A DNA stretch of 64,000 nt from Sphingomonas sp. GM_Shp_1. GTDB taxonomy: Bacteria; Pseudomonadota; Alphaproteobacteria; Sphingomonadales; Sphingomonadaceae. A model generated the notes under the pieces. It had not been told where the DNA came from, ran no database searches, and saw only the letters and a program-made list of their open reading frames with translations. The stretch spans positions 1 through 64,000 of the forward strand of contig NZ_JALNUR010000014.1 in NCBI RefSeq assembly GCF_026540895.1, read 5' to 3'. The translations under genes and the position numbers were made by a program. Shown here piece by piece: positions 11,474 to 21,800 of the stretch. Position 1 is the stretch's first letter, and every line of letters starts with the position of its first letter.

Positions 11474-13049
11474 TGCGCACCAGACGGACGCCGAGCCGGG
11501 CGGTCACTCCCGCGCGCCTGCGCCGCTGGATGGTCCTATGGCTGGTCACGATGCCGGCGCCGCTCGCCTGGCCGGGGCTCGTCGCGGCGGAGGTTCGGCC
11601 GGTGGGGGCCTGGGTCTTCGACGATGTGGCGGACTATCCGGGCATCACGATGATGCGGGTCGAGCCGAAGGGGCGCGGCATGGTCGGGCGGCTGACCAGC
11701 CGCTGGTATGGCGATGTGGAGATGCTTGGCATCGTGCTGCGCGGGGCCACGCTGCACTTCGATACCCGCAACATCAACGATCGCGATCGCCCGACCCGCC
11801 ACTGGACCGCGACCTTCGACGGCAAGCGGGGTGTCCTGCTGAAGGGCGGTATCTGGCATGGCGATATCGCCCAGCACGGTCGGCGCGGCACGCCGCAAGA
11901 GGTGCGTCGCCTGGCCTTTCGGCCCGCCGCCCCGCTGCCACCGCTGGGGACGCTCGCCCCCGATGGCCTGGCCGCGACGCCGCCCATGGGGTGGTCGAGT
12001 TGGAACAGGTTCGCCGACAGGATCGATGACGCCACCATCCGGGCGATGGCCGACGCACTGGTGACCAGCGGTCTGCGCGATGCGGGCTATATCTATGTCA
12101 ATATCGACGATGGCTGGCAGGGGACACGCGGCCCGGACGGAGCGCTGCGGTCCAATGATCGCTTCCCGGACATGAAGGCGCTGGCCGACTATGTTCATGC
12201 CAGGGGGCTGAAACTCGGCATCTACAGCGCGCCGGGACCGCGCACCTGCGCGGGCTATGAGGGCAGCTATGGCATGTCGGACAGGACGCCCGGACCTTCG
12301 CGGCCTGGGGCGTGGATTATCTGAAATACGACCTGTGTTCGGGCGAATGGTTCTACGACACGGCCGAGCGCGTGAAGCAGGCCTATCACGCGATGGGCCA
12401 GGCATTGCGCGCGACCGGGCGGCCCATCCTGTTCTCGCTGTGCGAATATGGACGGTTCGACGTCGCCGACTGGGGCCGGTCCGTCGGCGGGCATGTGTGG
12501 CGCACGACCGGTGACATCACCGACGATTACAAGACGATGGCGGATATCGGCTTCGAGCGGAATCCACGCTTTCCCCATCACGGCCCGGGCGGCTGGAACG
12601 ATCCCGACATGCTGGAGGTCGGCAATGGCGGGATGACGCGCGACGAATATCGCGCGCATATGGCGCTATGGGCGATGCAGGCGGCGCCGCTGATCATGGG
12701 CCACGACCTGCGACGGATGACCGACGATACCCGTCGCCTGCTGGCCATGCCCGCGGTGATCGCCATCGACCAGGACCGGCTGGGCGAGCAGGGCCGCCGC
12801 ATCCGCCGCGCCGAGGGGATCGAGCTATGGCGCAAGCGGCTGTCCGACGGGTCGGTGGCCGTCGCGATCTTCAACCGCACCACCCTGGCGCAACGCGCGC
12901 GCCTTCTGCCCGAGGATAGCGGACTGGCCGGTCCGGTCCGGGTGCGCGACCTGTTCGAGGATCGCGTACTGGCAGGGGGCGAGGTGGCACCGACCGTCGC
13001 GCCGCACGGCGTCGTCCTGCTGCGGGTCGAGCCGGTCACGGCGCGATGA
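11473..13049 (+). pseudogene. GH27 alpha-galactosidase-like gene, disrupted by a single-base frameshift near 12273
   Basis: The first frame (11473-12324) has a signal-peptide-like N-terminus, a roughly 130-residue extra domain, and the GH27 start PPMGWSSWNRF. It breaks after YEGSYG. The homology continues in the next frame up to 13049, with YLKYDLCSGEW (nucleophile Asp in KYD), VWRTTGDITDDY (expected acid/base Asp) and WNDPDMLEVG. Inserting one C after 12273 (TATGGCCATGTC) restores a continuous GH27 protein of about 525 residues reading HVGQDARTFAAWGVDYLKYD across the join. All other landmarks are intact. The gene is therefore either a very recent pseudogene or a sequencing or assembly error. 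It is coupled to the upstream lipoprotein gene by TGATG. Confidence 0.85.
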
Positions 13050-13081
13050 GCCGCGCCGCCGCGCCCCTATAAGCCATCGTT

Positions 13082-13115
13082 CCGCTGGACCGGGAGGTCC
13101 ATGCCGGGCGGTTTT
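13082..13115 (+). terminator. Probable intrinsic terminator after the GH27 gene
   Basis: CCGC/GCGG outer pairing encloses the hairpin TGGACC-GGGA-GGTCCA (13086-13101), followed by TTTTCATTT. It lies 33 bp after the alpha-galactosidase stop. Confidence 0.45.
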
Positions 13116-13196
13116 CATTTCCCCCCGGCCGGCGGCTTTATGCAGCAAAAGCAGCCTTGCGGTTACCTTTGGAGGCGCCAGAGGTTAAGCGGCGCT

Positions 13197-15032
13197 ATGG
13201 AACAAAAAGCTCTCGTCATGGCGCTGATCGGTGTTCTGGGGATCGGCGCGCAGTGGATCGCGTGGCGGACGGGGTGGCCGGCCATCGCGCTGATGCTGGC
13301 CGCCGGGGTCATCGCCGGGCCGATCACCGGCGTGATCATCCCCGAACACACGTTCGGCGATCTGCTCGAACCCATGATATCCGTCGCCGTCGCGCTGATC
13401 CTGTTCGAGGGTGGCCTCAGCCTCAACTTCCGCGAGTTGCGCAAGACCGAAGGCGCGGTGACGCGGCTGATGATGATCGGCATCCCGCTGGGCTGGGTGC
13501 TGGGCTCGCTCGCCTGTTACTATGTCGCCGGGCTGGTCTGGCCGGTGGCGATCCTGTTCGCCGGTATCCTGGTGGTGACCGGCCCGACCGTGGTCATCCC
13601 CCTGCTGCGCCAGAGCAATATCGCCGCGCGCCCCCGCGCGATCCTGAAATGGGAGGCGATCGTCAACGATCCCTTCGGGGCGCTGTGCGCGGTCATCACC
13701 TATGAATATCTGCGCCGCGTCGACCAGGGCGGGACGCTGGTGTCCGTCGTCGTCGCGCTGCTCGGGGCGGCGGTGGTGTCGGGGCTGATCGGCTATGGCA
13801 TGGCGCGCGCGATCGCCTGGGCCTTTCCGCGCGGCCATGTGCCGGAATATCTGAAGGCGCCGGTGCTGCTCGTCGCGGTCATCGGCACCTTCGTCCTGTC
13901 CAACCTGATCCAGCAGGAAACGGGGCTGCTCGCGGTCACCGTTATGGGCGTGGCGGTCGCCAATATGCGGCTGGATTCGTTGCGCGACATCCATCCCTTC
14001 AAGGAGAATGTGACGGTCCTGCTGATCTCCGGCGTGTTCGTCCTGCTCTCGGCGTCGCTGGACCTGAACGTGCTGCGCCTGTTCGAATGGCGCTTCGCCG
14101 CGTTCCTCTTCGCGCTGTTGTTCCTGGTCCGCCCGGCGACCGTGCTGATCGCCCTGGCCTTCAGCAAGATCCCCTGGAACGAGCGGCTGCTGGTCGCCTG
14201 GATCGCGCCGCGCGGTGTCGTCGCGGTCGCGGTGTCGGGGCTGTTCGCGCTGCGCCTCGACCAGCTGGGCTATGGCAACGGCAATATCTTGGTCTCCCTG
14301 TCCTTCGCCGTGGTGGTCGCGACGATCATCGCCCATGGCTTCAGCATCCGCTATGTCGCGCGCTGGCTGAAGGTCACCGGGGCGACCCAGAAGGGCCTGT
14401 TGATCGTCGGCAGCACGCCGTGGAGCATCTCGCTCGCCCAGCAGATCCAGTCGCTGGGGCTGCCGGTGACGATCGCCGATACCAGCTGGCAGAGGCTGTC
14501 CGGCCCGCGCCAGGCGGGGATCGAGACCTATCATGGCGAAATCCTGGCCGAGACGACCGAGGAGCGGCTCGACCTGACCCAGTTCCAGGTGCTGGTCGCG
14601 ACGACCGACAACGAGGCGTATAATGCGCTGGTCTGCAACGAGTTCGCGCACGATATCGGTCGCGACTCCGTCTATCAGCTTGGCGGGAGCGGCGACGACG
14701 AGGATCATCGCAGCCTGCCGGAAGCGCTGCGCGGGCGGGCCATGTTCACCACCGGCCACGGGGTGGAGGATATCCTGCAACGCGAGGCGGCGGGATGGGC
14801 CTTCCGCAAGACGCGGATCAGCGAGCAGTTCAACTTCGACCATGCCCGCTCGACGCTGCCTGACGAGGCCGACATGCTGTTCGTGCTGCGCAAGGACGGT
14901 CGCATCCGCTTCTTCACCCATGCCGCGCGACCGACCCCGCAGACCGGCGATATCGTCGTGTCCTACGGGCCCTCGCGCCACGGCGATCCCGACGCTAAAC
15001 AGTCCAGTCACATCGGAGGGGATGTCGCATGA
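13197..15032 (+). CDS. CPA-type sodium/proton (cation/proton) antiporter with C-terminal TrkA-N/RCK-like domain
   Basis: About 611 residues. The first 400 form around 12 membrane segments with CPA1-type signatures: LILFEGGLSLNFREL, ILVVTGPTVVIPLLR (the TGP-T membrane-kink helix), WEAIVNDPFGAL (the ND of the ion-binding site), and WIAPRGVVAVAVSGLFAL. Residues about 405-560 form a nucleotide-binding-like domain (GLLIVGSTPWSISLAQQI) as in TrkA-N regulatory modules. It likely exchanges cations for protons to control pH or sodium. The ATG at 13197 is preferred because hydrophobic sequence starts directly after it. The stop overlaps the start of the OmpA-family gene by ATGA, so they form an operon. 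Confidence 0.9.
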   Translation: MEQKALVMALIGVLGIGAQWIAWRTGWPAIALMLAAGVIAGPITGVIIPEHTFGDLLEPMISVAVALILFEGGLSLNFRELRKTEGAVTRLMMIGIPLGWVLGSLACYYVAGLVWPVAILFAGILVVTGPTVVIPLLRQSNIAARPRAILKWEAIVNDPFGALCAVITYEYLRRVDQGGTLVSVVVALLGAAVVSGLIGYGMARAIAWAFPRGHVPEYLKAPVLLVAVIGTFVLSNLIQQETGLLAVTVMGVAVANMRLDSLRDIHPFKENVTVLLISGVFVLLSASLDLNVLRLFEWRFAAFLFALLFLVRPATVLIALAFSKIPWNERLLVAWIAPRGVVAVAVSGLFALRLDQLGYGNGNILVSLSFAVVVATIIAHGFSIRYVARWLKVTGATQKGLLIVGSTPWSISLAQQIQSLGLPVTIADTSWQRLSGPRQAGIETYHGEILAETTEERLDLTQFQVLVATTDNEAYNALVCNEFAHDIGRDSVYQLGGSGDDEDHRSLPEALRGRAMFTTGHGVEDILQREAAGWAFRKTRISEQFNFDHARSTLPDEADMLFVLRKDGRIRFFTHAARPTPQTGDIVVSYGPSRHGDPDAKQSSHIGGDVA

Positions 15033-15676
15033 CGATATCGACATGGAGCAACCGGACCGCGCGCGCGATCGCGGCGGGCATGATCGGCCTGGGCATCACC
15101 GCCTGCCAGCCGGGCGGCGGCGCGCCCGCCGGGAACGAGGCGGCGGCGGTCGCAGCCGATGATGCGGTCGAGAACAATGTGGCGATGCCCGGCAACGACC
15201 TGGCAGCGGCCGAGCCGGAAGAGGCCAAGAAGTCGATCATCCGCCCGGATATCGCACCTTCGCCGACCCCGACGCCGCCCGCCGAACCCGTCGAGATGAC
15301 CATTCCCTTCCCCGCCAAGGGGGCGCAGATGGACCAGGCGGGGATGGCGCAACTCGATACGCTGCTGGCCGATCCGGTCCTGGCGCTGGGCGGACCGATC
15401 ACGATCTGGGGGCATAGCGACTCGACCGGCTCGGATGCGGCCAACCTGCTCGCGTCGCGCCACCGCGCGGAGGCGGCACGGGATTATCTGGTCAAAAAGG
15501 GCGTCGCCGCCGACCGGATCACCATCGTCGCGCTGGGCGAAGCCCGCCCCGTCGCGCCCAACCGCAAGCTCGACGGCTCGGACGATCCCGAAGGTCGCGA
15601 CAAGAATCGCCGCGTCGAGATCAAGGTGGACCTGCCCAGGACAGCGCCGGTCGCGGAGGCGAATAAGGAGCCTTGA
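15029..15676 (+). CDS. OmpA-family lipoprotein
   Basis: 215 residues. The N-terminus (IAAGMIGLGITAC) gives a lipobox-like Cys, followed by a low-complexity Ala/Pro linker (about 28-90). The C-terminal OmpA-like peptidoglycan-binding domain (about 95-205) contains ITIWGHSDSTGSDAANLLAS, the family's GHTDxxG..N..LS signature, and DKNRRVEIKV. The HSDSTG and NRRVE residues match the diaminopimelate-binding region. It probably tethers the outer membrane to peptidoglycan. Start overlaps the antiporter stop by 4 bp. Confidence 0.88.
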   Translation: MTISTWSNRTARAIAAGMIGLGITACQPGGGAPAGNEAAAVAADDAVENNVAMPGNDLAAAEPEEAKKSIIRPDIAPSPTPTPPAEPVEMTIPFPAKGAQMDQAGMAQLDTLLADPVLALGGPITIWGHSDSTGSDAANLLASRHRAEAARDYLVKKGVAADRITIVALGEARPVAPNRKLDGSDDPEGRDKNRRVEIKVDLPRTAPVAEANKEP

Positions 15677-15781
15677 CGCCGCCCGACCCGGACGCTCGCT
15701 TTTAAAAGCCGGACGCCCGAAAGCGGGCAAGCGTTCGGCACATTCTGGGCCCATCCCCCCCCCGGGGGCCGATCGACATTC

Positions 15782-15813
15782 CCTTATTCCTCCCCTTGCA
15801 GGGGAGGAATAAG
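15782..15813. repeat. Short perfect hairpin, family R2 (TCCTCCCC..GGGGAGGA)
   Basis: CCTTATTCCTCCCC pairs perfectly with GGGGAGGAATAAGG (14-bp stem, 5-nt loop). The core matches the arms of the larger R2 elements at 31343-31462 and 38609-38735. It lies between the convergent OmpA and hypothetical genes and may terminate both. Confidence 0.75.
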
Positions 15814-15862
15814 GATTGTGCAGCCTGAATGTCGACTGGTCCTAAGACGCGACTCTGTTTCG

Positions 15863-16291
15863 TCAATTGGGCGAGTCCGCTTTGGCCCAGTTGGGTATGC
15901 TGCGTCCGCATCCCCATATCGTCTTGGGGAGAGGTTTTCCTCCCAACTCGGTAGGGAAGGGATAGTCCATCAGCGCCTGTGCAACGACGGAGCATCGTCC
16001 GCCGGGCATGCAGCTGATCGAGGTTCGGGCCAGGAGCCCGGCGTCGTTTTCGAGAGAATAGAGAATGGCCACGCCGCGATCCCGCAACCGGTCAAAATTC
16101 CACCCATAGCGACAGCGGCCGACGAAGCTGGCGACCATGCGCTCCTTCGCGAGATCGGGCGACGCCGTCGAGGCCGCCGCGCTAATCAGCGCATTGCTGG
16201 GCACGTAGCGGGGGACCATCCACCCGATGAAAAACAGTATCGCGAGCAGGGGCCACCCGAACATATGGGCAAGGAACATCTTTTTGCTCAT
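15863..16291 (-). CDS. Hypothetical membrane-anchored protein
   Basis: About 142 residues from the ATG at 16291. A single hydrophobic segment (MFGWPLLAILFFIGWMVP, about residues 9-26) near the N-terminus would anchor it in the inner membrane with the rest periplasmic. Four Cys residues in the soluble part could form disulfides. I do not recognise the family. The codon composition is less GC-rich than its neighbours. The open frame extends to 16408 but that extension lacks support. Convergent with the OmpA-family gene. Confidence 0.5.
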   Translation of the reverse strand: MSKKMFLAHMFGWPLLAILFFIGWMVPRYVPSNALISAAASTASPDLAKERMVASFVGRCRYGWNFDRLRDRGVAILYSLENDAGLLARTSISCMPGGRCSVVAQALMDYPFPTELGGKPLPKTIWGCGRSIPNWAKADSPN

Positions 16292-16499
16292 GGCCGATCG
16301 GTACGCCGATATTCTGTGCAACCGCTTAACCCGAAGCGCTGCCGTGCCGACGACATCGTCCGCTTGCCACCCAATTCGGACACCCGCCGCTGAAACGCGG
16401 TATCCCATTTATCCGCAGCGGAAAAAGGCGTGAACGGCGATGGCGTCGACTGGCCCCTTCGTCCCATCACGTGAGCCATCAACCCCGACCGCATGGTCG

Positions 16500-16531
16500 T
16501 CGGGGCGGCAGCGAGACTGCCGCCGCCCCGA
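16500..16531. terminator. Stem-loop downstream of the 16538-16918 gene
   Basis: TCGGGGCGGCAG pairs with CTGCCGCCGCCCCGA (3-nt bulge) around the loop CGAGA, 7 bp beyond the stop of the minus-strand gene. There is no strong T-run, so it may be factor-dependent or a 3' stabiliser. Confidence 0.4.
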
Positions 16532-16537
16532 CATCCC

Positions 16538-16918
16538 TCACTTCTTGCTGCGCGCGCGCTTGGGCGTGGCGGCGGCTTCGAGGTCTTCTTCCTCATCGGC
16601 CTGTTCCTCGCCCGCTTCGGTCAGCGCCTGGCCGAGGGCCTTGAGCTTGTCCTGCGACTTGTCCGCCCGGTCGGCGATCTTCGTCGTCGCGGCGCCCAGG
16701 CGGTGGAGAAGGTCGTGGATGCGGTCGGCGTCGGGCTCGTCCTTTTCCAGCTGCTTGCGGAGCGAGGCGAGGTCGCGAAGAATGCCCTTCGCACCCGGCG
16801 TGTCGACTTCCGCCAGCGCGGCTTCCCAGTCCTCTACCATCGTGGCGCCCTTGGCGGCCTTGGTATTCTCTATGCCGCGGTTGATCGCGTTCATCGTTCC
16901 GGCGAATTTGACAGCCAT
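16538..16918 (-). CDS. Small charged helical protein of unknown function
   Basis: 126 residues from the ATG at 16918, preceded by GGAAAGGATC. It is rich in Lys, Asp, Glu and Ala with heptad-like helical sequence (LRDLASLRKQLEKDEPDADR). It ends in an acidic run (EEQADEEEDLE) followed by a basic tail (TPKRARSKK), a layout seen in nucleic-acid or chaperone-type accessory proteins. No signal peptide or membrane segment. I do not recognise a family. The strong ribosome-binding site and downstream hairpin support it as a real gene. Confidence 0.65.
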   Translation of the reverse strand: MAVKFAGTMNAINRGIENTKAAKGATMVEDWEAALAEVDTPGAKGILRDLASLRKQLEKDEPDADRIHDLLHRLGAATTKIADRADKSQDKLKALGQALTEAGEEQADEEEDLEAAATPKRARSKK

Positions 16919-17005
16919 CGCATGATCCTTTCCACACCGGCTCGTGCCGGCGTCCATCAACGAGGCATGCCGCGAAAAGAACCCCGTCGATCCAAGGATA
17001 TTCCG

Positions 17006-17596
17006 CTATTTCGCCCCTTCGATCAGGCAATTGATCAGAAGGTCGCTGGCCGGCTTCACCTCCTCCTGATGGAGCGTCCGCGCACAGACCGAGCCGAGCG
17101 AGATGATCATGAAAGCCTGGGCGAGGGTGCGGTGTTCGCTCTCCACCGTGTCACTACCCATCAGTCCGGCGAAGGCGCGGCTGATATTCGCGAACGCCTG
17201 GGCCCGAACGTCCTGGAAGATCGCATTGATCCGGTCGTTGCGCGCCGCCTCCGCCGCGATCTCCAGGAATAGCCGGTCGCCGCATTCGTCCTTGCGGCAG
17301 GGGGTCGACGCGAGCCAGGCAATGATCCCCGCACGATTCCTGTCGGCCAGCGCCGTGTTGAGCGTGTCCTGGTCCGCGATGCGTTCGCAGTCCGCCGCGA
17401 CGATCGCGGCGATGATGTCCTCTTTCGACGGAAAGTCGCGGTAGAGCTGCTGAACGGCGACGCCCGATTCCTTGGCGATCGCGGCGATCCCCGTGGCGTG
17501 GAAGCCATTCTCGACGAACAGGCGCCGGGCCACCTCCTTGATATTATGTCGGCGCATATCGGCGCGCGACCGGGGCTGGCAGTCGGTATTCAACAA
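17006..17596 (-). CDS. TetR/AcrR-family repressor divergent from the RND efflux operon
   Basis: 196 residues. The N-terminal TetR DNA-binding domain contains AARRLF-like helix 1 (VARRLFVENGFHATGI) and the recognition helix segment GVAVQQLYRDFPSKEDI. The C-terminal ligand domain is variable. The start is probably TTG at 17596: GAGAGAGG lies 7 nt upstream, whereas the first in-frame ATG (17557) has no such site and would trim the N-terminal arm. It is transcribed away from the MFP-RND-OMF operon, the usual arrangement of an efflux repressor controlling the divergent pump and itself. The palindrome at 17656-17673 is its likely operator. Confidence 0.88.
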   Translation of the reverse strand: MLNTDCQPRSRADMRRHNIKEVARRLFVENGFHATGIAAIAKESGVAVQQLYRDFPSKEDIIAAIVAADCERIADQDTLNTALADRNRAGIIAWLASTPCRKDECGDRLFLEIAAEAARNDRINAIFQDVRAQAFANISRAFAGLMGSDTVESEHRTLAQAFMIISLGSVCARTLHQEEVKPASDLLINCLIEGAK

Positions 17597-17619
17597 GCTA
17601 GGGCCTCTCTCATTCCAGG

Positions 17620-17648
17620 TTGACGCGCTCGAACGGCGGGTCTAACGG
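17620..17648 (+). promoter_or_regulatory. Candidate promoter of the RND operon
   Basis: TTGACG (17620-17625) and TAACGG (17643-17648) are separated by 17 nt, upstream of the pump operon. The -35 is good and the -10 weak. The operator-like palindrome begins 8 bp downstream, over the expected transcription start. Confidence 0.35.
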
Positions 17649-17655
17649 CGCTATT

Positions 17656-17673
17656 TGTGAGTGATCGCTCTCA
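17656..17673. promoter_or_regulatory. Candidate TetR operator
   Basis: TGTGAGTGATCGCTCTCA is an 18-bp imperfect palindrome centred on GATC, with 7 of 9 positions symmetric. It lies between the divergent TetR and efflux genes, just after the candidate -10 element, where a repressor would block transcription. Confidence 0.5.
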
Positions 17674-17698
17674 AACAATTTTTCAAGCGGGAAATGAT

Positions 17699-18889
17699 AT
17701 GTCCTCCAATCGGCTTATCGGTCGTGTGTTGGCATCCGGCGCCTTGCTCGCACTGGCCGCCTGCGGCAGCGGTGGCAAGCAGCAGCAGGCGCCCCAGGGG
17801 CCGGCCCCTGTCGGTTATGTGGTGGCGAGCGAACAGCCTGTCACCCTCACGACCGAGCTGCCGGGCCGGACCACCGCATTCGAAACCTCCGATGTGCGGC
17901 CGCAGGTCAACGGGCTGATCACCCAGAGGCTGTTCGTCGAGGGTGACGTGGTCCGTCAGGGGCAGCCACTATACCGTATCGATCCCGCGCCCTACCAGGC
18001 TCAGGTCGCCAGTGCCCGCGCCGCGCTGACCCGTGCGCAGGCGAGCATCGCGTCGAGCGCCGCGCTGGCGCGCCGCTATGGCGAACTGGTCAAGATCAAC
18101 GCGATCGCCCGCCAGGAATATGAGAACGCGCAGACCAGCGCGGCGCAGGCGCGTGCCGATGTGGCGGCCCAGCAGGCCGCCTTGCGGACCGCGCAGATCG
18201 ATCTGGGGCGCACCACCATCCGGGCGCCGATCACCGGCCGGATCGGGCGTTCGGTCTTCACGACCGGCGCGCTGGTGTCCGCCTCGCAGACCGAGGCGCT
18301 GGCCACCATCCAGCGGCTCGACCCCATCTATGTCGACATCCAGGAGCCGAGCGCCGAGCTGCTGAAGCTGCGTCGGCAGATCATGAGCGGTCAGTTGACC
18401 CGCGACGGCAATGCCCGCGTCAGGCTGACCCTGGAGGATGGCAGCGACTATGGCCCGCAGGGCACGTTGCGCTTCGCCGACGTCACCGTCGACCCGACGA
18501 CCGGATCGCAGGTGATCCGCGCGCTGTTCCCCAATCCCAACGGCCTGTTGCTGCCCGGCATGTTCGTGCGCGCCTCGCTGGTCGAGGGGACGCAGTCCAA
18601 GGCGTTCCTGGTGCCGCAGCGCGCCGTCAGCCGCGATGAAAAGGGGCAGGCGACGGTGCTGGTGATCGGCGCGGGCAACAAGGTCGAGCCGCGCACGCTC
18701 CAGACCGGCCGGTCGGTCGGCGATAACTGGATCGTCACCAGCGGTCTGAAGCCCGGGGACAAGATCATCGTCGAGGGCGGCATGATGCTGCGTCCGGGCA
18801 TGCCGGTGCAGGGCAAGCCGTGGGATCCCAACGCCAAGCCCGCCGGCGCATCGCCGGAAGCGGGCCAGGCCCAGGCACAGGCGAAGTAA
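17699..18889 (+). CDS. RND efflux periplasmic adaptor (membrane fusion protein, AcrA/MexA-like)
   Basis: About 396 residues. Lipoprotein signal with lipobox LALAAC near residue 20. The typical adaptor layout follows: barrel-sandwich/lipoyl half (FVEGDVVRQGQPLYRIDP), an alpha-hairpin (about 90-160, with ARQEYENAQT), the second lipoyl half (TTIRAPITGRIGRS), and beta-barrel and membrane-proximal domains (GNKVEPRTLQTGRSVGDNW). It links the inner-membrane pump to the outer-membrane factor. The ATG at 17699 is chosen because the signal peptide starts there. First gene of a three-component operon. Confidence 0.95.
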   Translation: MSSNRLIGRVLASGALLALAACGSGGKQQQAPQGPAPVGYVVASEQPVTLTTELPGRTTAFETSDVRPQVNGLITQRLFVEGDVVRQGQPLYRIDPAPYQAQVASARAALTRAQASIASSAALARRYGELVKINAIARQEYENAQTSAAQARADVAAQQAALRTAQIDLGRTTIRAPITGRIGRSVFTTGALVSASQTEALATIQRLDPIYVDIQEPSAELLKLRRQIMSGQLTRDGNARVRLTLEDGSDYGPQGTLRFADVTVDPTTGSQVIRALFPNPNGLLLPGMFVRASLVEGTQSKAFLVPQRAVSRDEKGQATVLVIGAGNKVEPRTLQTGRSVGDNWIVTSGLKPGDKIIVEGGMMLRPGMPVQGKPWDPNAKPAGASPEAGQAQAQAK

Positions 18890-18895
18890 CCAGCC

Positions 18896-21800
18896 ATGTC
18901 ACGCTATTTCATCGATCGCCCGATCTTCGCCTATGTGCTGGCGGTGCTGGTCGTCATCGCCGGCCTGCTCTCGCTGCGCACGCTGCCGATCGCGCAGTTC
19001 CCGGCGATTGCGCCGCCCGCGGTGTCGATCACGGCCACCTATCCGGGCGCCGACGCCCAGACGCTGGAAAACACCACCACCCAGATCATCGAGCAGCAGA
19101 TGAAGGGGATCGACCACCTTCGTTACTTCTCGTCCTCCTCCTCCTCGGCGGGCAGCGTGACGATCACGCTGACCTTCGAACAGGGGACCGATCCCGACAT
19201 CGCGCAGGTGCAGGTCCAGAACAAGCTGCAGGCGGCGACCCCGCTCCTGCCGCAGGAGGTGCAGCGTCAGGGCATCATCGTCGCCAAGGCGACGCAGAAT
19301 TTCCTGCTGTTCGTCGGTCTCTATTCCGAGAATGGCAAGCATGACGCGGACGATCTGGCCGATATCGTCGCCTCGCGGATTTCCGATCCGCTGTCGCGCG
19401 TCACCGGCGTCGGCGACACCCAGATCTTCGGTTCGCAATATGCGATGCGCATCTGGGTCGATCCGATCAAGCTGAACAACTATGCGCTGACCATGGCGGA
19501 CGTGACCAATGCTGTCACGGCGCAGAACGCGCAGGTCTCGGCCGGCCAGATCGGTGCGCAGCCCGCACCCAAGGAACAGATGCTCAACGCGACCGTCTCG
19601 GTCTCGTCGCGTCTGACCTCCCCGGAGCAGTTCGCGCAGATCCGCCTGAAGAGCAACACGGACGGATCGATCGTCCGGCTGGGCGACGTCGCCCGCGTCG
19701 CGATCGGCGCGGAGAATTACGCCTTCTCGGCGCAGTGGAACGGCAAGCCCGCCTCGGGCATCGGCATCAAGCTGGCCCCCGGCGCCAACGCGCTCGACAC
19801 CGTCGTCGCGGTCAAGGAGCGGGTGAACGCCCTGGCGAAGGAGTTCCCGTCCGACGTCAAGGTCATCTTCCCCTACGACACCTCGCCCTTCGTTCGCCTG
19901 TCGATCGAGCAGGTCATCGAGACGCTGGTCGAGGCGGTCGTGCTCGTCTTCCTCGTGATGTTCCTGTTCCTCCAGAACTTCCGCGCGACGCTGATCCCGA
20001 CGATCGCGGTGCCGGTGGTGCTGACGGGGACGTTCGCGGTGCTGGCGGCGTTCGGTTATTCGATCAACACGCTGACCCTGTTCGGCATGGTGCTGGCCAT
20101 CGGCCTGTTGGTCGACGACGCGATCGTCGTGGTCGAGAATGTCGAGCGCCTGATCACCACCGAGCATCTGTCGCCCAAGGAGGCGGCGCGCAAGTCGATG
20201 GACGAGATCACCGGCGCACTGATCGGCATCGCGGCGGTGCTGTCCGCCGTGTTCCTGCCGATGGCGTTCTTCGGTGGGTCGACGGGCGTCATCTATCGCC
20301 AGTTCTCGATCACCATCGTGTCGGCGATGGTGCTGTCGGTCGCGGTCGCGCTGATCCTGACGCCCGCGCTCTGCGCCACCATCCTGAAGCCGCACGACCC
20401 GAACAAGGCCGAAGGTCATGGCCCGCTGGCGCGCTTCTTCCGCTGGTTCAACGACAAGTTCGACCGCGGCCGCGACCGGTATGAGAAGGGCGTGCGCTCG
20501 ACCGCGCGGCGCTGGGGGCGTTCGCTGATCGTCTATGCGCTGATCGTCGCGGGGATGGCGTTCCTGTTCATGCGACTGCCCAGCGGCTTCCTTCCCGACG
20601 AGGATCAGGGCGTGATGATCGCGCTGGTCCAGGGCCCGCCGGGGGCGACCACGGCGCGGACCCAGAAGGGCCTCGACCTCGTCCGCGACCATTTCCTGAG
20701 CGATGCGGGCAGCGCCATTCGCGGCGTCTATACGATCAACGGCTTCAGCTTCGCGGGGCAGGGCCAGAATAGCGGCATCGCCTTCATCCCGATGAAGGAA
20801 TGGAAGGACCGTCCCGGCGCGGAGAACAAGGCGCAGGCGATCATCGGCCGCGCGATGGGGGCGTTCGCCCGCTATAATGACGGCCTGATCTTCGCGGTCA
20901 TACCGCCGGCGGTGCAGGAGCTGGGCAATGCCACCGGCTTCGACATGCAGCTCGTCGACGAGAGCGGCATCGGCCATGACAAGCTGCTGGCGGCGCGCAA
21001 CATGTTGCTCGGCATGGCGTCGCAGAACAAGTCGCTGGTCGGCGTGCGCCCCAACGCGCTCGACGACGCGCCGCAGCTCAAGGTCAATGTCGACCAGGAC
21101 AAGGCGGGTGCGCTGGGCCTCGACCTGTCGACCGTCAACAGCACGATCGCGACCGCCTGGGGCGGGTCCTATGTGAACGACTTCATCGACCGGGGCCGCG
21201 TGAAGCGCGTCTATATCCAGGCCGATGCCGCCTATCGCATGGCGCCCGAGGATATCGGCAAACTCTATGTGCGCGGGGCCACGGGCACGATGGCGCCGTT
21301 CACCGCCTTCTCCGACGTCTCGTGGAATCAGGGGCCGATGCAGCTCACCCGCTATAACGGCCAGCCCTCGATGGAAATCCTGGGCCAGGCCGCGCCGGGC
21401 GTGGCGTCGGGCGCCGCGATGAAGGCGATGGAGGAGATGCAGGCCAAGCTGCCGCCCGGCACCCGGCTCGACTGGACCGGCCTCAGCTATGAGGAGCAAT
21501 TGTCCGGTGGTCAGGCGCCCGCGCTCTACGGCCTGTCGCTGCTGATCGTCTTCCTGTGCCTCGCCGCGCTGTACGAAAGCTGGTCGGTGCCGATCTCGGT
21601 CATGCTGGTGGTGCCGTTGGGCGTCGTCGGCGCGCTGCTCGCCGCCATGCTGACCGGGCTGAACAACGACATCTATCTGCAGGTCGGCCTGATCACCACG
21701 ATCGGTGTGTCGGCGAAGAACGCGATCCTGATCGTCGAATTCGCCGAGGAGAGGATGCGCGAGGGCTATAATGCCTTCGACGCGGCGATCGAGGCGGCCA

